Shown: piece by piece, positions 34,107 to 42,133 of the stretch | Layout of the letters: every line of letters begins with the position of its first letter | How positions within the stretch are numbered: the stretch's first letter is position 1 | Source: Brevibacillus sp. DP1.3A | Lineage (GTDB): Bacteria; Bacillota; Bacilli; Brevibacillales; Brevibacillaceae | Reading direction: 5' to 3' | Assembly: GCF_013284245.2 (NCBI RefSeq) | Contig: NZ_CP085876.1 | Span: 4,862,001-4,926,000 of the forward strand | Length of the DNA: 64,000 bases | The notes under the pieces: generated by a model | What the model was told of the DNA's origin: nothing | The model's input: only the letters and a program-made list of their open reading frames with translations | Databases searched by the model: none | Made by a program: the position numbers and the translations under genes

Positions 34107-34328
34107 TCAAATCTCTAGTTCACCAAGTCGAACGAGTTCGACTACTGCCTGAGATCGACCTTTGACACCTAATTTTTGCATGACGTTACTAATGTGATTG
34201 CGCACAGTCTTTTCGCTGATGAAGAGTTGTCCGGCAATCTCTTTGGTTGTCTTATCTTGGACCAAGAGTTCAAACACTTCTCTTTCGCGATTCGTTAACA
34301 ACGGCTTGGTTTGGTCGCTACCCTTCAA
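34107..34328 (-). CDS. gerE: Spore germination/coat gene regulator GerE
   Basis: A 73-residue LuxR-type helix-turn-helix protein, essentially the DNA-binding domain alone, of the same size as B. subtilis GerE (74 residues) and very alike: LLTNREREVFELLVQDKTTK, LFISEKTVRNHISNVMQKLG, VKGRSQAVVELVRLGELEI. GerE acts with sigma-K in the mother cell to control late coat genes. The start is TTG 34328, with AGGAGG 10 bases upstream; an earlier GTG abuts the ribosome site. Three degraded copies lie at 21.4, 23.2 and 23.5 kb. A terminator-like hairpin follows at about 34060-34085. Confidence 0.88.
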   Translation of the reverse strand: MKGSDQTKPLLTNREREVFELLVQDKTTKEIAGQLFISEKTVRNHISNVMQKLGVKGRSQAVVELVRLGELEI

Positions 34329-34388
34329 TCGTGCCACCCCTCCTTGTGGGCTCTACAGGAACAAGGTTGAGGGATTACAGAGTCACCT

Positions 34389-34417
34389 TATCCTATGATG
34401 GGGGGTGGGTGATGGTG
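34389..34417 (-). promoter_or_regulatory. Candidate sigma-K promoter of gerE
   Basis: On the minus strand CACC (34414-34417), 16-base spacer, CATAGGATA (34389-34397), matching the sigma-K pattern AC...CATAnnnTA. gerE of B. subtilis is transcribed by sigma-K. Confidence 0.6.
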
Positions 34418-34447
34418 CCGGAATTTCAAGGATTTTAGGCTTTTGCC

Positions 34448-34632
34448 TTACATCCTATTCAGAAAATGGGCAATGGGTTCCGAACACCGCTGAGAAACCT
34501 CTTCGACATCCGCCGTGAATTTTCCGTTCGAGACGACGATGGCCCCCAGTTGTCCCCCGTTCAGATCGCGACGAGTTCGCCTCGCCTGATGAGATTGCCA
34601 TCGGAACCCAAGGCCAACACCGCCCCCGACAC
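34448..34632 (-). pseudogene. Coding remnant of unknown gene upstream of gerE
   Basis: Two overlapping frames hold gene-like sequence: SGAVLALGSDGNLIRRGELV in one, then after a frame change RRDLNGGQLGAIVVSNGKFT, ADVEEVSQRC and AHFLNRM to a TAA at 34448. GC-rich compared with the surroundings. The parent family was not recognised. Confidence 0.5.
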
Positions 34633-34706
34633 TCCAGTCTATTCACCCGACACATATACTGCTCCCTACAATTCGACCATTATTTTTAACCGGATCAACC
34701 AAAGAT

Positions 34707-34732
34707 GCCCTTGATTCGTAAAAATCAAGGGC
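34707..34732 (-). terminator. Terminator of the permease operon
   Basis: 10-bp perfect stem GCCCTTGATT/AATCAAGGGC, 6-base loop; the T tract on the minus strand is weak. Confidence 0.65.
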
Positions 34733-34740
34733 ACCACACC

Positions 34741-35664
34741 CTAAATAAAAGGGGTACGATTATACGTTTGCTCGAACTTATCACGCAAACCTTTGGCTAA
34801 CAAGCTAAACGATCCAATGGCGATCATGAATGCCCCCAGTGGTACGAGAAAAATCCACGTATAGTTACTGTAAATAAAGCCTCGATAAGACCCAAGCAGC
34901 CCTGCCCATTCGTGTGTAATGGAATGATACAGAATCGGGTCAAAGGTCATTTTCGTACCACCTACAAACAGGTCAAATATGCCGAGAAGCCCCATCAAGG
35001 TCATGACAGCGATCATTTCTGTCACCAAGATGATAATGAGCTGTTCCTTCAAATGCGGCAAGATGTGGCGAAAGACGATTTGATTCCGGCCAGCTCCCAG
35101 TGCAACAGCAGCCAAAACGTATTGTGATTCTTTAATTTGTTCGGCCTTTTGTCGCACAGAAGAGGCTACAGAAGGTGTTCCAAGGACAGAGACGAGCCCA
35201 ATGAAAAGCAGCACGAGCGTGAACGTCGGCAGCTCCGAATTCACATTGATTCCTCGCAAAAGAAAATACACGGGGATAAACACAGGCATATAGCTCCATG
35301 CATTTTCAATCGCCATCCACCAACGCTGCTCTTTATCTTGGATGCCGATGTAGAGTCCAATCCATGTACCAAGTAACACGCGAATAAATGCGATCGCAAG
35401 GGTAATAAAAACAGTGTATGGCGCTCCATGGAGCAAGAGGGTCAGTAAATCATACCCCCATTTGTCCGTGCCGAGTAAATGTTCCTCTGACGGCGGGAAG
35501 GGCGGAGAGACCATGACTTGTTTACCGTTCACAATCTCCTGACGCATCTTCGCTTGATATTCCAGATCATAGGGAGCCATGTAAGGCCCCACCACAGCGA
35601 TCACGATCAGAAGGAACACGAAAATACTGCCTAGCCATAAAGAAAAATGGATTCGTTTTTTCAT
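34741..35664 (-). CDS. ABC peptide-type permease (DppC/OppC-like), copy 2
   Basis: A 307-residue permease: one N-terminal helix, then a long loop (including PFPPSEEHLLGTDKWGYDLL), then five helices with the EAA-like segment LAAVALGAGRNQIVFRHILP. Very similar along its whole length to the next gene upstream, so the pair arose by tandem duplication. GAGG stands 7 bases before ATG 35664. No ATPase or binding protein is encoded in the operon. Substrate unknown; oligopeptide or nickel-type importers share this plan. Confidence 0.82.
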   Translation of the reverse strand: MKKRIHFSLWLGSIFVFLLIVIAVVGPYMAPYDLEYQAKMRQEIVNGKQVMVSPPFPPSEEHLLGTDKWGYDLLTLLLHGAPYTVFITLAIAFIRVLLGTWIGLYIGIQDKEQRWWMAIENAWSYMPVFIPVYFLLRGINVNSELPTFTLVLLFIGLVSVLGTPSVASSVRQKAEQIKESQYVLAAVALGAGRNQIVFRHILPHLKEQLIIILVTEMIAVMTLMGLLGIFDLFVGGTKMTFDPILYHSITHEWAGLLGSYRGFIYSNYTWIFLVPLGAFMIAIGSFSLLAKGLRDKFEQTYNRTPFI

Positions 35665-35708
35665 CAAAAAACCTCACTTATCCCTCATGCTGAAAAGTGA
35701 CCAGCTGC

Positions 35709-36632
35709 TTAAATAAATGGGGTACGGCTATACGTCTGTTCGAATTTATCACGCAATCCTTTGGCCAGTAGACTAAAGGAACTGATTGCAAGCATATAAG
35801 CAGCAAGTGGAATCAGGAAAATCCACGTGTAATTCGTGTAGACAAAGCTTCGGTAAGTCCCGAGCAGTCCTGCCCATTCATGTGTGGTCGAGTGAAACTC
35901 AACAGGGTCATAGTACATAGTCGTGCCACCTACAAACAGACCAAATATCCCGAGAAGCCCCATCAACGTCATGGTGGCGATCATCTCTGTCACCAAAACA
36001 ATGACCAGATGCTCCTTCAAATGCGGCAGAATGTGGCGAAAGATGATCTGATCCCGCCCAGCCCCCAGCGAAGTCGCAGCTAAAACGTACTGGGATTCCT
36101 TGATTTGCTCCGTTTTTTGACGGATGGACGCAGCTACCGAAGGCGCCCCTAGCACTGCCACGACCACTACGAAAAACAACACGAGCGTAAACGTTGGCAA
36201 CTCTGGATTGATATTGATTCCTTTCAATAAAAAATAGACAGGAATAAATATGGGCATGTACCCCCAGGCGTTCTCAATCGCAATCCACCAACGCTGCTGC
36301 TTGTCCAATATTCCAATATACAGTCCGATCCATGCTCCAATCAATAATCGCAATAACGCAATCATGAGCGTAATAAAAATGGTGTACGGTGCCCCATGGA
36401 GTAGTTTTGTAAGCAAATCATAGCCCCATTTATCCGTACCCAACAGATGCTCGCCTGAAGGTGCCAGAGGCGGCGAAATGATCACTTGCTTCCCGTTCAC
36501 CATTTCATTGCGCACTTTCACCTGGTAATCGATATCATAGGGGGCCAAATAAGGTCCGGCTACTCCAATAATCATTAGAAATACTACCAAGATACAGCCT
36601 AGCCATAAAGCCCAATTGAACCGTTTCCTCAT
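35709..36632 (-). CDS. ABC peptide-type permease (DppC/OppC-like), copy 1
   Basis: A 307-residue permease, with the same layout as its downstream duplicate: LLGTDKWGYDLLTKLLHGAP after the first helix and LAATSLGAGRDQIIFRHILP in the coupling loop, ending DKFEQTYSRTPFI as in the duplicate (DKFEQTYNRTPFI). Two DppC-like subunits beside one DppB-like subunit is unusual: either they are alternatives or they form a heteromer. GAGGG lies 6 bases before the ATG. Confidence 0.82.
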   Translation of the reverse strand: MRKRFNWALWLGCILVVFLMIIGVAGPYLAPYDIDYQVKVRNEMVNGKQVIISPPLAPSGEHLLGTDKWGYDLLTKLLHGAPYTIFITLMIALLRLLIGAWIGLYIGILDKQQRWWIAIENAWGYMPIFIPVYFLLKGININPELPTFTLVLFFVVVVAVLGAPSVAASIRQKTEQIKESQYVLAATSLGAGRDQIIFRHILPHLKEHLVIVLVTEMIATMTLMGLLGIFGLFVGGTTMYYDPVEFHSTTHEWAGLLGTYRSFVYTNYTWIFLIPLAAYMLAISSFSLLAKGLRDKFEQTYSRTPFI

Positions 36633-36666
36633 ACCATACCCTCACTCATTCCAAAAGAAGTCTGGG

Positions 36667-37530
36667 TTATTTATACACAACCGCGCGTTCAATCACATAC
36701 AGAATGAGACGAATCAATACATAGACTAAAATGGATAGCAAAATAATACCTAAAAGTCCCATGACAGCAGCATTGAATTCGTATCCGCCATCTTTACTGA
36801 AAATAAACCGGGTCAATCCTACGACGTTTAATAAGTACTCAACAATAAACAAGTTGGCTACCGAAATCGCAATCGTCTTCTTTAAATCAGCAATCAGAAA
36901 CGGCTTGATATTTTTATAGACGTGGTGAATCAGAACATGCCAAATCCCCATCCCCTTGGCAAGTGCTGTTTTTATATAGTCTTCGCCGCCAATTTGTGCA
37001 TACTTCAAACTGACTACCTTCATGAGAAAAATCGTTGGTCCAATTGACAGTAAAGTGATCGGAAACCAGGTACTCTCAGAGTCACTTATGGGTGATAGGG
37101 TGATAATTCGAATGTTCGTCATCTTGTAAAATCCGACCGCACCCACAATCGAAACAACTATTAGGATAAAATCAGGAATCGTGGCAAGGAGATTCAAAAC
37201 CTTTTGAAATTGACGTACAATCCGAAAGCGCTGCAATAGCAATCCAAAAATAATACTAGCAAGGACTGCGACACTAACACTTGCGAATAGTAGTTCAAAA
37301 GAGCTAATTGCAAATGGGAGGATATCCTCTGCAATGCTCCTTTCCGTTTGCCCCGAATAATAGGTTCCGAGGGAGCCTTCTGCAATCTGCTGAATCAGAT
37401 ATACCGTATGGACTACGATATTTCCCGGTTCGAATACTATTTCTTCCTTTTGCGTATATAGCATGAACGGCCCACCGCAAACGACGATAACTAGGAAAAA
37501 CATCCCGATTAATTGTTTAACATAGGTCAA
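36667..37530 (-). CDS. ABC peptide-type permease (DppB/OppB-like), divergent
   Basis: A 287-residue membrane protein with six predicted helices; the coupling loop contains DYIKTALAKGMGIWHVLIHH. The DppB N-terminal signature is weak, so it is a divergent member. The start is TTG 37530, 8 bases after AAGGGGG; an upstream TTG has no ribosome site. It is the first gene of the three-permease operon and lies downstream of the 38-aa peptide gene and its terminator. Confidence 0.72.
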   Translation of the reverse strand: MTYVKQLIGMFFLVIVVCGGPFMLYTQKEEIVFEPGNIVVHTVYLIQQIAEGSLGTYYSGQTERSIAEDILPFAISSFELLFASVSVAVLASIIFGLLLQRFRIVRQFQKVLNLLATIPDFILIVVSIVGAVGFYKMTNIRIITLSPISDSESTWFPITLLSIGPTIFLMKVVSLKYAQIGGEDYIKTALAKGMGIWHVLIHHVYKNIKPFLIADLKKTIAISVANLFIVEYLLNVVGLTRFIFSKDGGYEFNAAVMGLLGIILLSILVYVLIRLILYVIERAVVYK

Positions 37531-37631
37531 ACTCTCATACCCCCTTACTATTTCCAACAATACACTATCTATTAAAAATCATCCAGACAATAGAAAATAT
37601 TTTATTTTTTTATTCTATTCAAACAGAAATA

Positions 37632-37675
37632 AAAAAGTGGCTGAGCAGGATAGCCTGTCAACCACTTCTCCATTC
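37632..37675 (-). terminator. Terminator after the 38-aa peptide gene
   Basis: Stem AAGTGGTTGA-CAGG / CCTG-TCAGCCACTT (one G:U) with a TTTTTTATTT tail on the minus strand. Confidence 0.85.
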
Positions 37676-37714
37676 ATGGGAACAGTTGATTCGAAAAAGA
37701 TGATAGCTGATCGA

Positions 37715-37831
37715 TTACTTCGTAGAAGAAGTAGCTACACGCAGCTGCTCATTTTTCATGAGAAGATTTTGAATCGAAGCAGTGAAAGGTTTTCTTACTC
37801 CGTCTTTCAAACGTGGTACCATTGGAATCAT
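37715..37831 (-). CDS. 38-aa peptide, possible exported or modified precursor
   Basis: A small gene with an excellent ribosome site (GAAAGGAGG) before ATG 37831 and a strong terminator downstream. The 38-residue product is basic, without signal peptide or Cys: it begins MIPMVPRLKDGVRKPF, has a central helical part (ASIQNLLMKNEQL) and ends in a Ser/Thr-rich tail (RVATSSTK). It is the last gene of a cluster with two GNAT-like proteins and an ABC exporter. A precursor of an exported or acylated peptide is therefore suspected, but no known leader or family motif is recognised. Confidence 0.6.
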   Translation of the reverse strand: MIPMVPRLKDGVRKPFTASIQNLLMKNEQLRVATSSTK

Positions 37832-37880
37832 CTAATAGTCCTCCTTTCTGACAATATCTTCTTAAGAATAGCATTTTTCC

Positions 37881-38405
37881 TTATTTACCGTCAATTATGA
37901 CCATTCCCAGATAGGAAGCGAGTTGATTGATTTCGGTCATATAGATGTTTTCTTGTCCGTAATAGCCTTCCTGCTCCCCTACAACCTGTGCAAATTTCGA
38001 ATAGAGCCGGTTCAAATAAACATGATTAGCATCTGCACGAAAGGTCACTTGTTTCACGTGTTCATTTTCTTCTTGGACCTGTCTAATAAGGTGGCGAAAG
38101 CCTTTCAGAAATACCCTGCTACTTCGATATTTTTCTTCAACGATGACTGAATGGATATAGCAAATTTCGCCCTCTGGGTTTGCTTGCCTTTCTCCTGTCA
38201 AGTATTGATAATGGCCCCATCCGACCAATTTACCTCGCTCGTCTTCTATCAGGATCAAATGAGAATCCGGGAGAAACGTCAAAATATGAACGAGTGTGTC
38301 ACTAAGAGAAAACATACGACTAAACTCCAAGCGATTGCGCATAAAGAATAGCGTGAATTGGGCAAAATCATCGTCACTCGTACAGCTTCTGAATTGGACA
38401 TGCAT
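37881..38405 (-). CDS. GNAT-like acetyltransferase, paralog 2
   Basis: A 174-residue GNAT-fold protein. The acetyl-CoA region is HSVIVEEKYRSSRVFLKGFR (about residues 90-109), preceded by strand LVGWGHYQYLTGE and followed by HVKQVTFRADANHVYLNRLY. It shares the YRSSR-FL motif and length with the GNAT-like protein at 40426-40950. The start is uncertain: ATG 38405 is favoured, with AAAGG 12 bases upstream; an open frame reaches further back over the end of the ABC gene. Its substrate might be the 38-aa peptide or its product, from context only. Confidence 0.68.
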   Translation of the reverse strand: MHVQFRSCTSDDDFAQFTLFFMRNRLEFSRMFSLSDTLVHILTFLPDSHLILIEDERGKLVGWGHYQYLTGERQANPEGEICYIHSVIVEEKYRSSRVFLKGFRHLIRQVQEENEHVKQVTFRADANHVYLNRLYSKFAQVVGEQEGYYGQENIYMTEINQLASYLGMVIIDGK

Positions 38406-38436
38406 CCTTTGCACACTGCCTTTCTTTTTCTGTTCG

Positions 38437-40405
38437 TTAACGTATCGGCTGTTGGACTTTCCTGCCAATCGCCGTGTGTTGGGACGTGATGTACTGGTAT
38501 ACCTTCAAAGGTAAGGTCAAAACAACACAAGAGGTGAGAGCCGTCACGGTTGTTGTCTGTAAAGCACCCGCTAAGTCTGTTTCTCCAAAGTGATCGCCGT
38601 CCTCTACGATCGCAAATCGAATCTGCTCCTCAGATTCAGCAGATGTTTGGGAACATCCGTAACACCTTCTGGGCTGCTCAAAGCACTTTGCTTGTCCCAT
38701 AGCCTTCTGTAATAGCCCCTCTTTTGCAACAGTTGGGAGTGAGTTCCTTGCTCCACTAGTTCCCCCTGCTCCAGCACAAATATTTGATCCTTGTCCGTTA
38801 TGGTCGACAAGCGATGTGTCACCGTAATGACAGTCCGATCGCTGGAAAGCTTTGCAAAAGTCTTGTTAATAGAAGCCTCTGAAATGGGATCGAGGGCAGA
38901 AGTTGCTTCATCCAGAATGAGTAATGAAGGATTGCGCAGAATCGCTCGAGCAATGGCAAGTCGCTGCCTTTGTCCCCCAGAGAGGTTGCTTCCCCCATCC
39001 AAAACTAGTGTTTCGTACTTATCTGGTAGATTCATGATATAGTCATGGATCTCCGCTTGCTGTGCAGCCATCCTCAACTCATCGTTGGTCGCATCGAGTT
39101 TGCCGAGCCGGATGTTTTCCGCTATTGTTCCGTGAAAAAGAAAGTTATCCTGAAAGACGACCCCTACGTGGTTTCGGAAGGCTCCCCGATTACATTCATC
39201 GAGCTTTGTTCCGTTTCGTTTATCTCGATATGGCCAGAACTAGGTTGATAAAAGCCTAATAACAGCTGAACGATCGTGCTTTTTCCAGAACCGCTGGAGC
39301 CAACAATCGCAACTTTTGTTCGAGCCGGAATCTGCATGCTGACCTGATTTATATGCAACTGATTTTCCTGATAGCCAAACGCAACATTTTTTATGGACAC
39401 TTCAGTCAAACGCAAATCGGGCTGTTCCGCTACAGAATGGTCGACTTTTTCACTCGGTTCATTCAGTACCTTCTGGATTCGCTCCATACTGACTTGTGCA
39501 TCTGTAATCAGCGGGAGCGTAAAGGTCAGATTAAACACTGCATTCCCCATCGACGTATACATGGTGAAAAAGGCGACAAGCGAACCAACAGAGATGCGCC
39601 CGGTGAGTGCCAGATAGGAACCGAAGCCAATAATCGTAAAATTGACGAGTAGTAAGGATAGCGCAGGAATCCGTTCCAGCTTCGCTGCCATCAAATTTTT
39701 GCGATAGTTGCTGACCAACAGCAATTTGAGTCTTTCATTGAATTTATCGATCATGACATCTTGCAGGTTGAAGCCCTTGATAACCATTTGCGCTTTCGTA
39801 TTTTCCTGGACATCATTCGTCATAGAAGCGAGCTGTTCTTTGTATGCGGCATTGACGGCGTGGGCACGTCGGCCAAGCAAATAAGGACCTGTACAGATCA
39901 AGATTGCTCCCACCAAGATACACAGCGCCATCACCCATTCCAAATATAACAACACCATCGTACTAATCGTCACGACCACCAATGACTGAATACCCGTCGT
40001 GAAGAGAATGGCCAACGATCTGTCAATGACGGGCAAATCCACCGAAAAGTGTGAGACTAGTTCGCCCGAACGCGTTTTGTGGAAATAGCTGACCGGCAAA
40101 TGCTGCATATGGGCAAACAATTTTTGCCGCAAATCATTTTGCACACGTGCATTTAGTTTTGCCAGAACATAATCACTGATAATTCCAGCACTGACACAGA
40201 TAAACCCGCTAATTGCCAATACGATCATGATGACTGTGAAAATTTGCATATCTTTGGGAACAATCGCTTTGTCAATGATCATCTGGAAACTAAGAGGTGC
40301 CAAGGATAGAAAAAGCAGATCGAGTGCAAGCGTGAGGAAAAAAAGGGAACTCAGGAGCTTATAGGGGCGTATGTAGCCAAACAGGTTTTTGATGACGAAC
40401 AGCAT
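38437..40405 (-). pseudogene. ABC exporter with C-terminal cyclic-nucleotide-binding domain, broken
   Basis: Residues 1-310 form an ABC exporter membrane domain, six helices, of the MsbA/bacteriocin-exporter type. The ATPase domain follows with Walker A VGSSGSGKST (about 375), then a 5-bp tandem duplication (CGTTTCGTTT at 39212-39221) shifts the frame before the Q-loop FQDNFLFHGTIAENI. The second frame has signature LSGGQRQRLAIARAI, Walker B LLILDEATSALD and H-loop VTHRLS. It continues into PKHLLNL, the start of a cNMP domain; a second frame change plus deletion leads to RFAIVEDGDHFGETDLAGAL and TVTALTSCVVLTLPLKVYQY. Exporters with a cNMP-type tail are uncommon. ATG 40405 has AAGGAG. Confidence 0.75.
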
Positions 40406-40425
40406 CGTAACGTCTCCTTCTTGGA

Positions 40426-40950
40426 TTAGAAAAATGGTTCATGTTGAAACCTGGCTGCATAGGATTGCCAAGCCAAAAACGATGCGCGATATTCATCCAA
40501 TGGACCATTTGCCGTTTCCACAGAAGCTACTCGTTCTGCAATCTTGGTAAACAATTTACGTAAAGAGTCGTCCGAGGAAGTCCAGAATCGAAACTCCTTC
40601 ACGTCTTCCTCCATATAGGCGATATATTCGGTTACATACTGAAGGGCATGCAAAAAAAGGCGACTGCTACGATACTGTTCTAAAAAATAGACTACCTGAA
40701 TTTGAACGATATGCTTGTCTTCGTACTGATTTTCACCTGTCCCGTAAATGTACGAAAAGGCACCGATCACTTCATCGTCATCGTTGAAGCAAAGAAATGC
40801 TTTCCCCTCCATTAAAACGGGACTCGCCAGAAAACTGAGTGTCACAGGAAAGGAATAGGGCATGCGAAGCTGGTCGTAGTTTTCCAATAAAAAGGCCATG
40901 TATTTCTCATAATACATCTCAGCTGAACAGATCGAGAAGTAATGATCCAT
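40426..40950 (-). CDS. GNAT-like acetyltransferase, paralog 1
   Basis: A 174-residue GNAT-fold protein, first gene of the cluster. Strand EVIGAFSYIYGTGENQYED is followed by VVYFLEQYRSSRLFLHALQY, matching the acetyl-CoA region of the downstream paralog, and by EDVKEFRFWTSSDDSLRKLF. The usual glycine-rich acetyl-CoA loop is replaced by YRSSRLFL in both paralogs, so enzymatic activity is uncertain. GGAGGG stands about 10 bases before the ATG. It ends 20 bases before the exporter gene. Confidence 0.65.
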   Translation of the reverse strand: MDHYFSICSAEMYYEKYMAFLLENYDQLRMPYSFPVTLSFLASPVLMEGKAFLCFNDDDEVIGAFSYIYGTGENQYEDKHIVQIQVVYFLEQYRSSRLFLHALQYVTEYIAYMEEDVKEFRFWTSSDDSLRKLFTKIAERVASVETANGPLDEYRASFLAWQSYAARFQHEPFF

Positions 40951-41003
40951 CTCGTTCCATCCCTCCTTTGAATGATGATGTTGTGGCTACGTATCCTTCA
41001 CAA

Positions 41004-41025
41004 AAAAGACGGCCATTAGCCGCCT
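41004..41025 (-). terminator. Terminator of the cheX-like gene
   Basis: Hairpin AGGCGGC-TAAT-GGCCGTCT followed by TTTTTTG on the minus strand. Confidence 0.7.
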
Positions 41026-41484
41026 CTATCTTATCACAATAATTTGAATATCCAGTCTGCCCATGTCATGAAGATCGAGTGGTGCAGCCAATGCTGTCCC
41101 TGCCATGTCTTTCAAGTCATGCTGGTGTAAAAATAAAGGCGGGGTAATGTCTACAATAACACCTCGATTGGACAAAAGCGTACTCGCATTCCCGGAAATC
41201 ATGTTCCCCAACTCGGAAATGGCACTTTTTCCGAGCTCATCCATCTCTTGCACGGGGTAGCCGCCCATCATGGCCGAGACAATGCGCAAAGCCAATTCCT
41301 CTTGCAGACCGAAAAAGACCTCACCCTGTAATTGACCTGTCATTCCGATTCGAATCCATGTATGGCCTTCTACATGGCTCCATTCTCTTTCAGCTAACTC
41401 TCCACGCGAAATGTCGACATTGCATACTTGTTGAATCACGGACGAAGCTGATTCAAGAAATGGATCAAGGTACTGGACTATCAT
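41026..41484 (-). CDS. CheX-like chemotaxis phosphatase family protein
   Basis: A 152-residue protein of the CheC/CheX/FliY family. The active-site-like segment is ELGKSAISELGNMISGNAST (about residues 88-107), with the E-x2-N pair needed for CheY-P dephosphorylation, in a single copy as in CheX. GGGAGAG precedes the ATG. No chemotaxis genes are adjacent, so its partner response regulator is not identified; such orphan CheX proteins may act on non-chemotaxis receivers. Confidence 0.78.
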   Translation of the reverse strand: MIVQYLDPFLESASSVIQQVCNVDISRGELAEREWSHVEGHTWIRIGMTGQLQGEVFFGLQEELALRIVSAMMGGYPVQEMDELGKSAISELGNMISGNASTLLSNRGVIVDITPPLFLHQHDLKDMAGTALAAPLDLHDMGRLDIQIIVIR

Positions 41485-41525
41485 CTGCGTTCTCTCCCTT
41501 TCCCGGGCAATTCACTCTCAGAGGT

Positions 41526-41613
41526 TGTTCAAAAAGTCGTCTTTTGATCACGTAGTAGTACTGGAAGCCTATTCGACATCGAAAGAGGTGTTGAAAAGAC
41601 GACTTTTTGAACA
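41526..41613. repeat. MITE-like inverted-repeat element, long copy
   Basis: Perfect 20-bp terminal inverted repeats (41526-41545 TGTTCAAAAAGTCGTCTTTT, complement at 41594-41613) enclose 48 bp. The first 35 bp match the copy at 2748-2805 except for a few bases. No coding capacity. Confidence 0.8.
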
Positions 41614-41664
41614 CGCACTCGTATAGGAATATCATAATGTCGATTTTTGGCAGACGCAATAGGA

Positions 41665-42063
41665 TTACGAAAACTTTATAGGCATAAGGTCATAGAAACA
41701 TGGTGTGCCAGGAAAATAATCATCTACTTTTGTCTCATGACGAAAGGTATAGATGGCCGTGCACGTTCGCAAGTCTAATATTTCTACCCCGATCTCATGC
41801 TTACTCAATTGCCACATCGGAAGCTGGACTCGATCAAAGGCAAAAACAGTATCTCCAAATGCCAAGCATTCCTGTATACAGCGGACAGCATCGTACCGTT
41901 CGTCGGCCTCAAGCAAATGAACGGGCTCCAAACCGAATTGTTCGATCAGATGAATACGATCCCACAATTGCTCTGCCCCATGCTTCCTTCTAGCGGTCCT
42001 TCTTGGTGATAGCACAGGGTACTCTCTCGTAACATATTCCCACATGATCCCGTGGTAAAACAT
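41665..42063 (-). CDS. Unknown 132-aa protein
   Basis: A 132-residue soluble protein, with GGGAGGA 9 bases before ATG 42063. It starts MFYHGIMWEYVTREYPVLSP, contains a basic stretch (RRTARRKHG), an acidic-histidine segment (HLLEADERYDAVRCIQECL) and a Tyr/Phe-rich end. No known motif is recognised. It is separated from the upstream protease gene by about 70 bases and probably cotranscribed with it or transcribed alone. Confidence 0.55.
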   Translation of the reverse strand: MFYHGIMWEYVTREYPVLSPRRTARRKHGAEQLWDRIHLIEQFGLEPVHLLEADERYDAVRCIQECLAFGDTVFAFDRVQLPMWQLSKHEIGVEILDLRTCTAIYTFRHETKVDDYFPGTPCFYDLMPIKFS

Positions 42064-42133
42064 CGAATGGAATCCTCCCACAAAAATTTGGCCCGGCAAT
42101 AGCCTTTTCTCTGCTACTGACGGGCCTGCTACT

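Noticed and set aside
34455..34655. 66-codon Arg/Gly-rich minus-strand frame
   Set aside because: A shadow of the coding remnant in the other two frames, which shows protein-like sequence.
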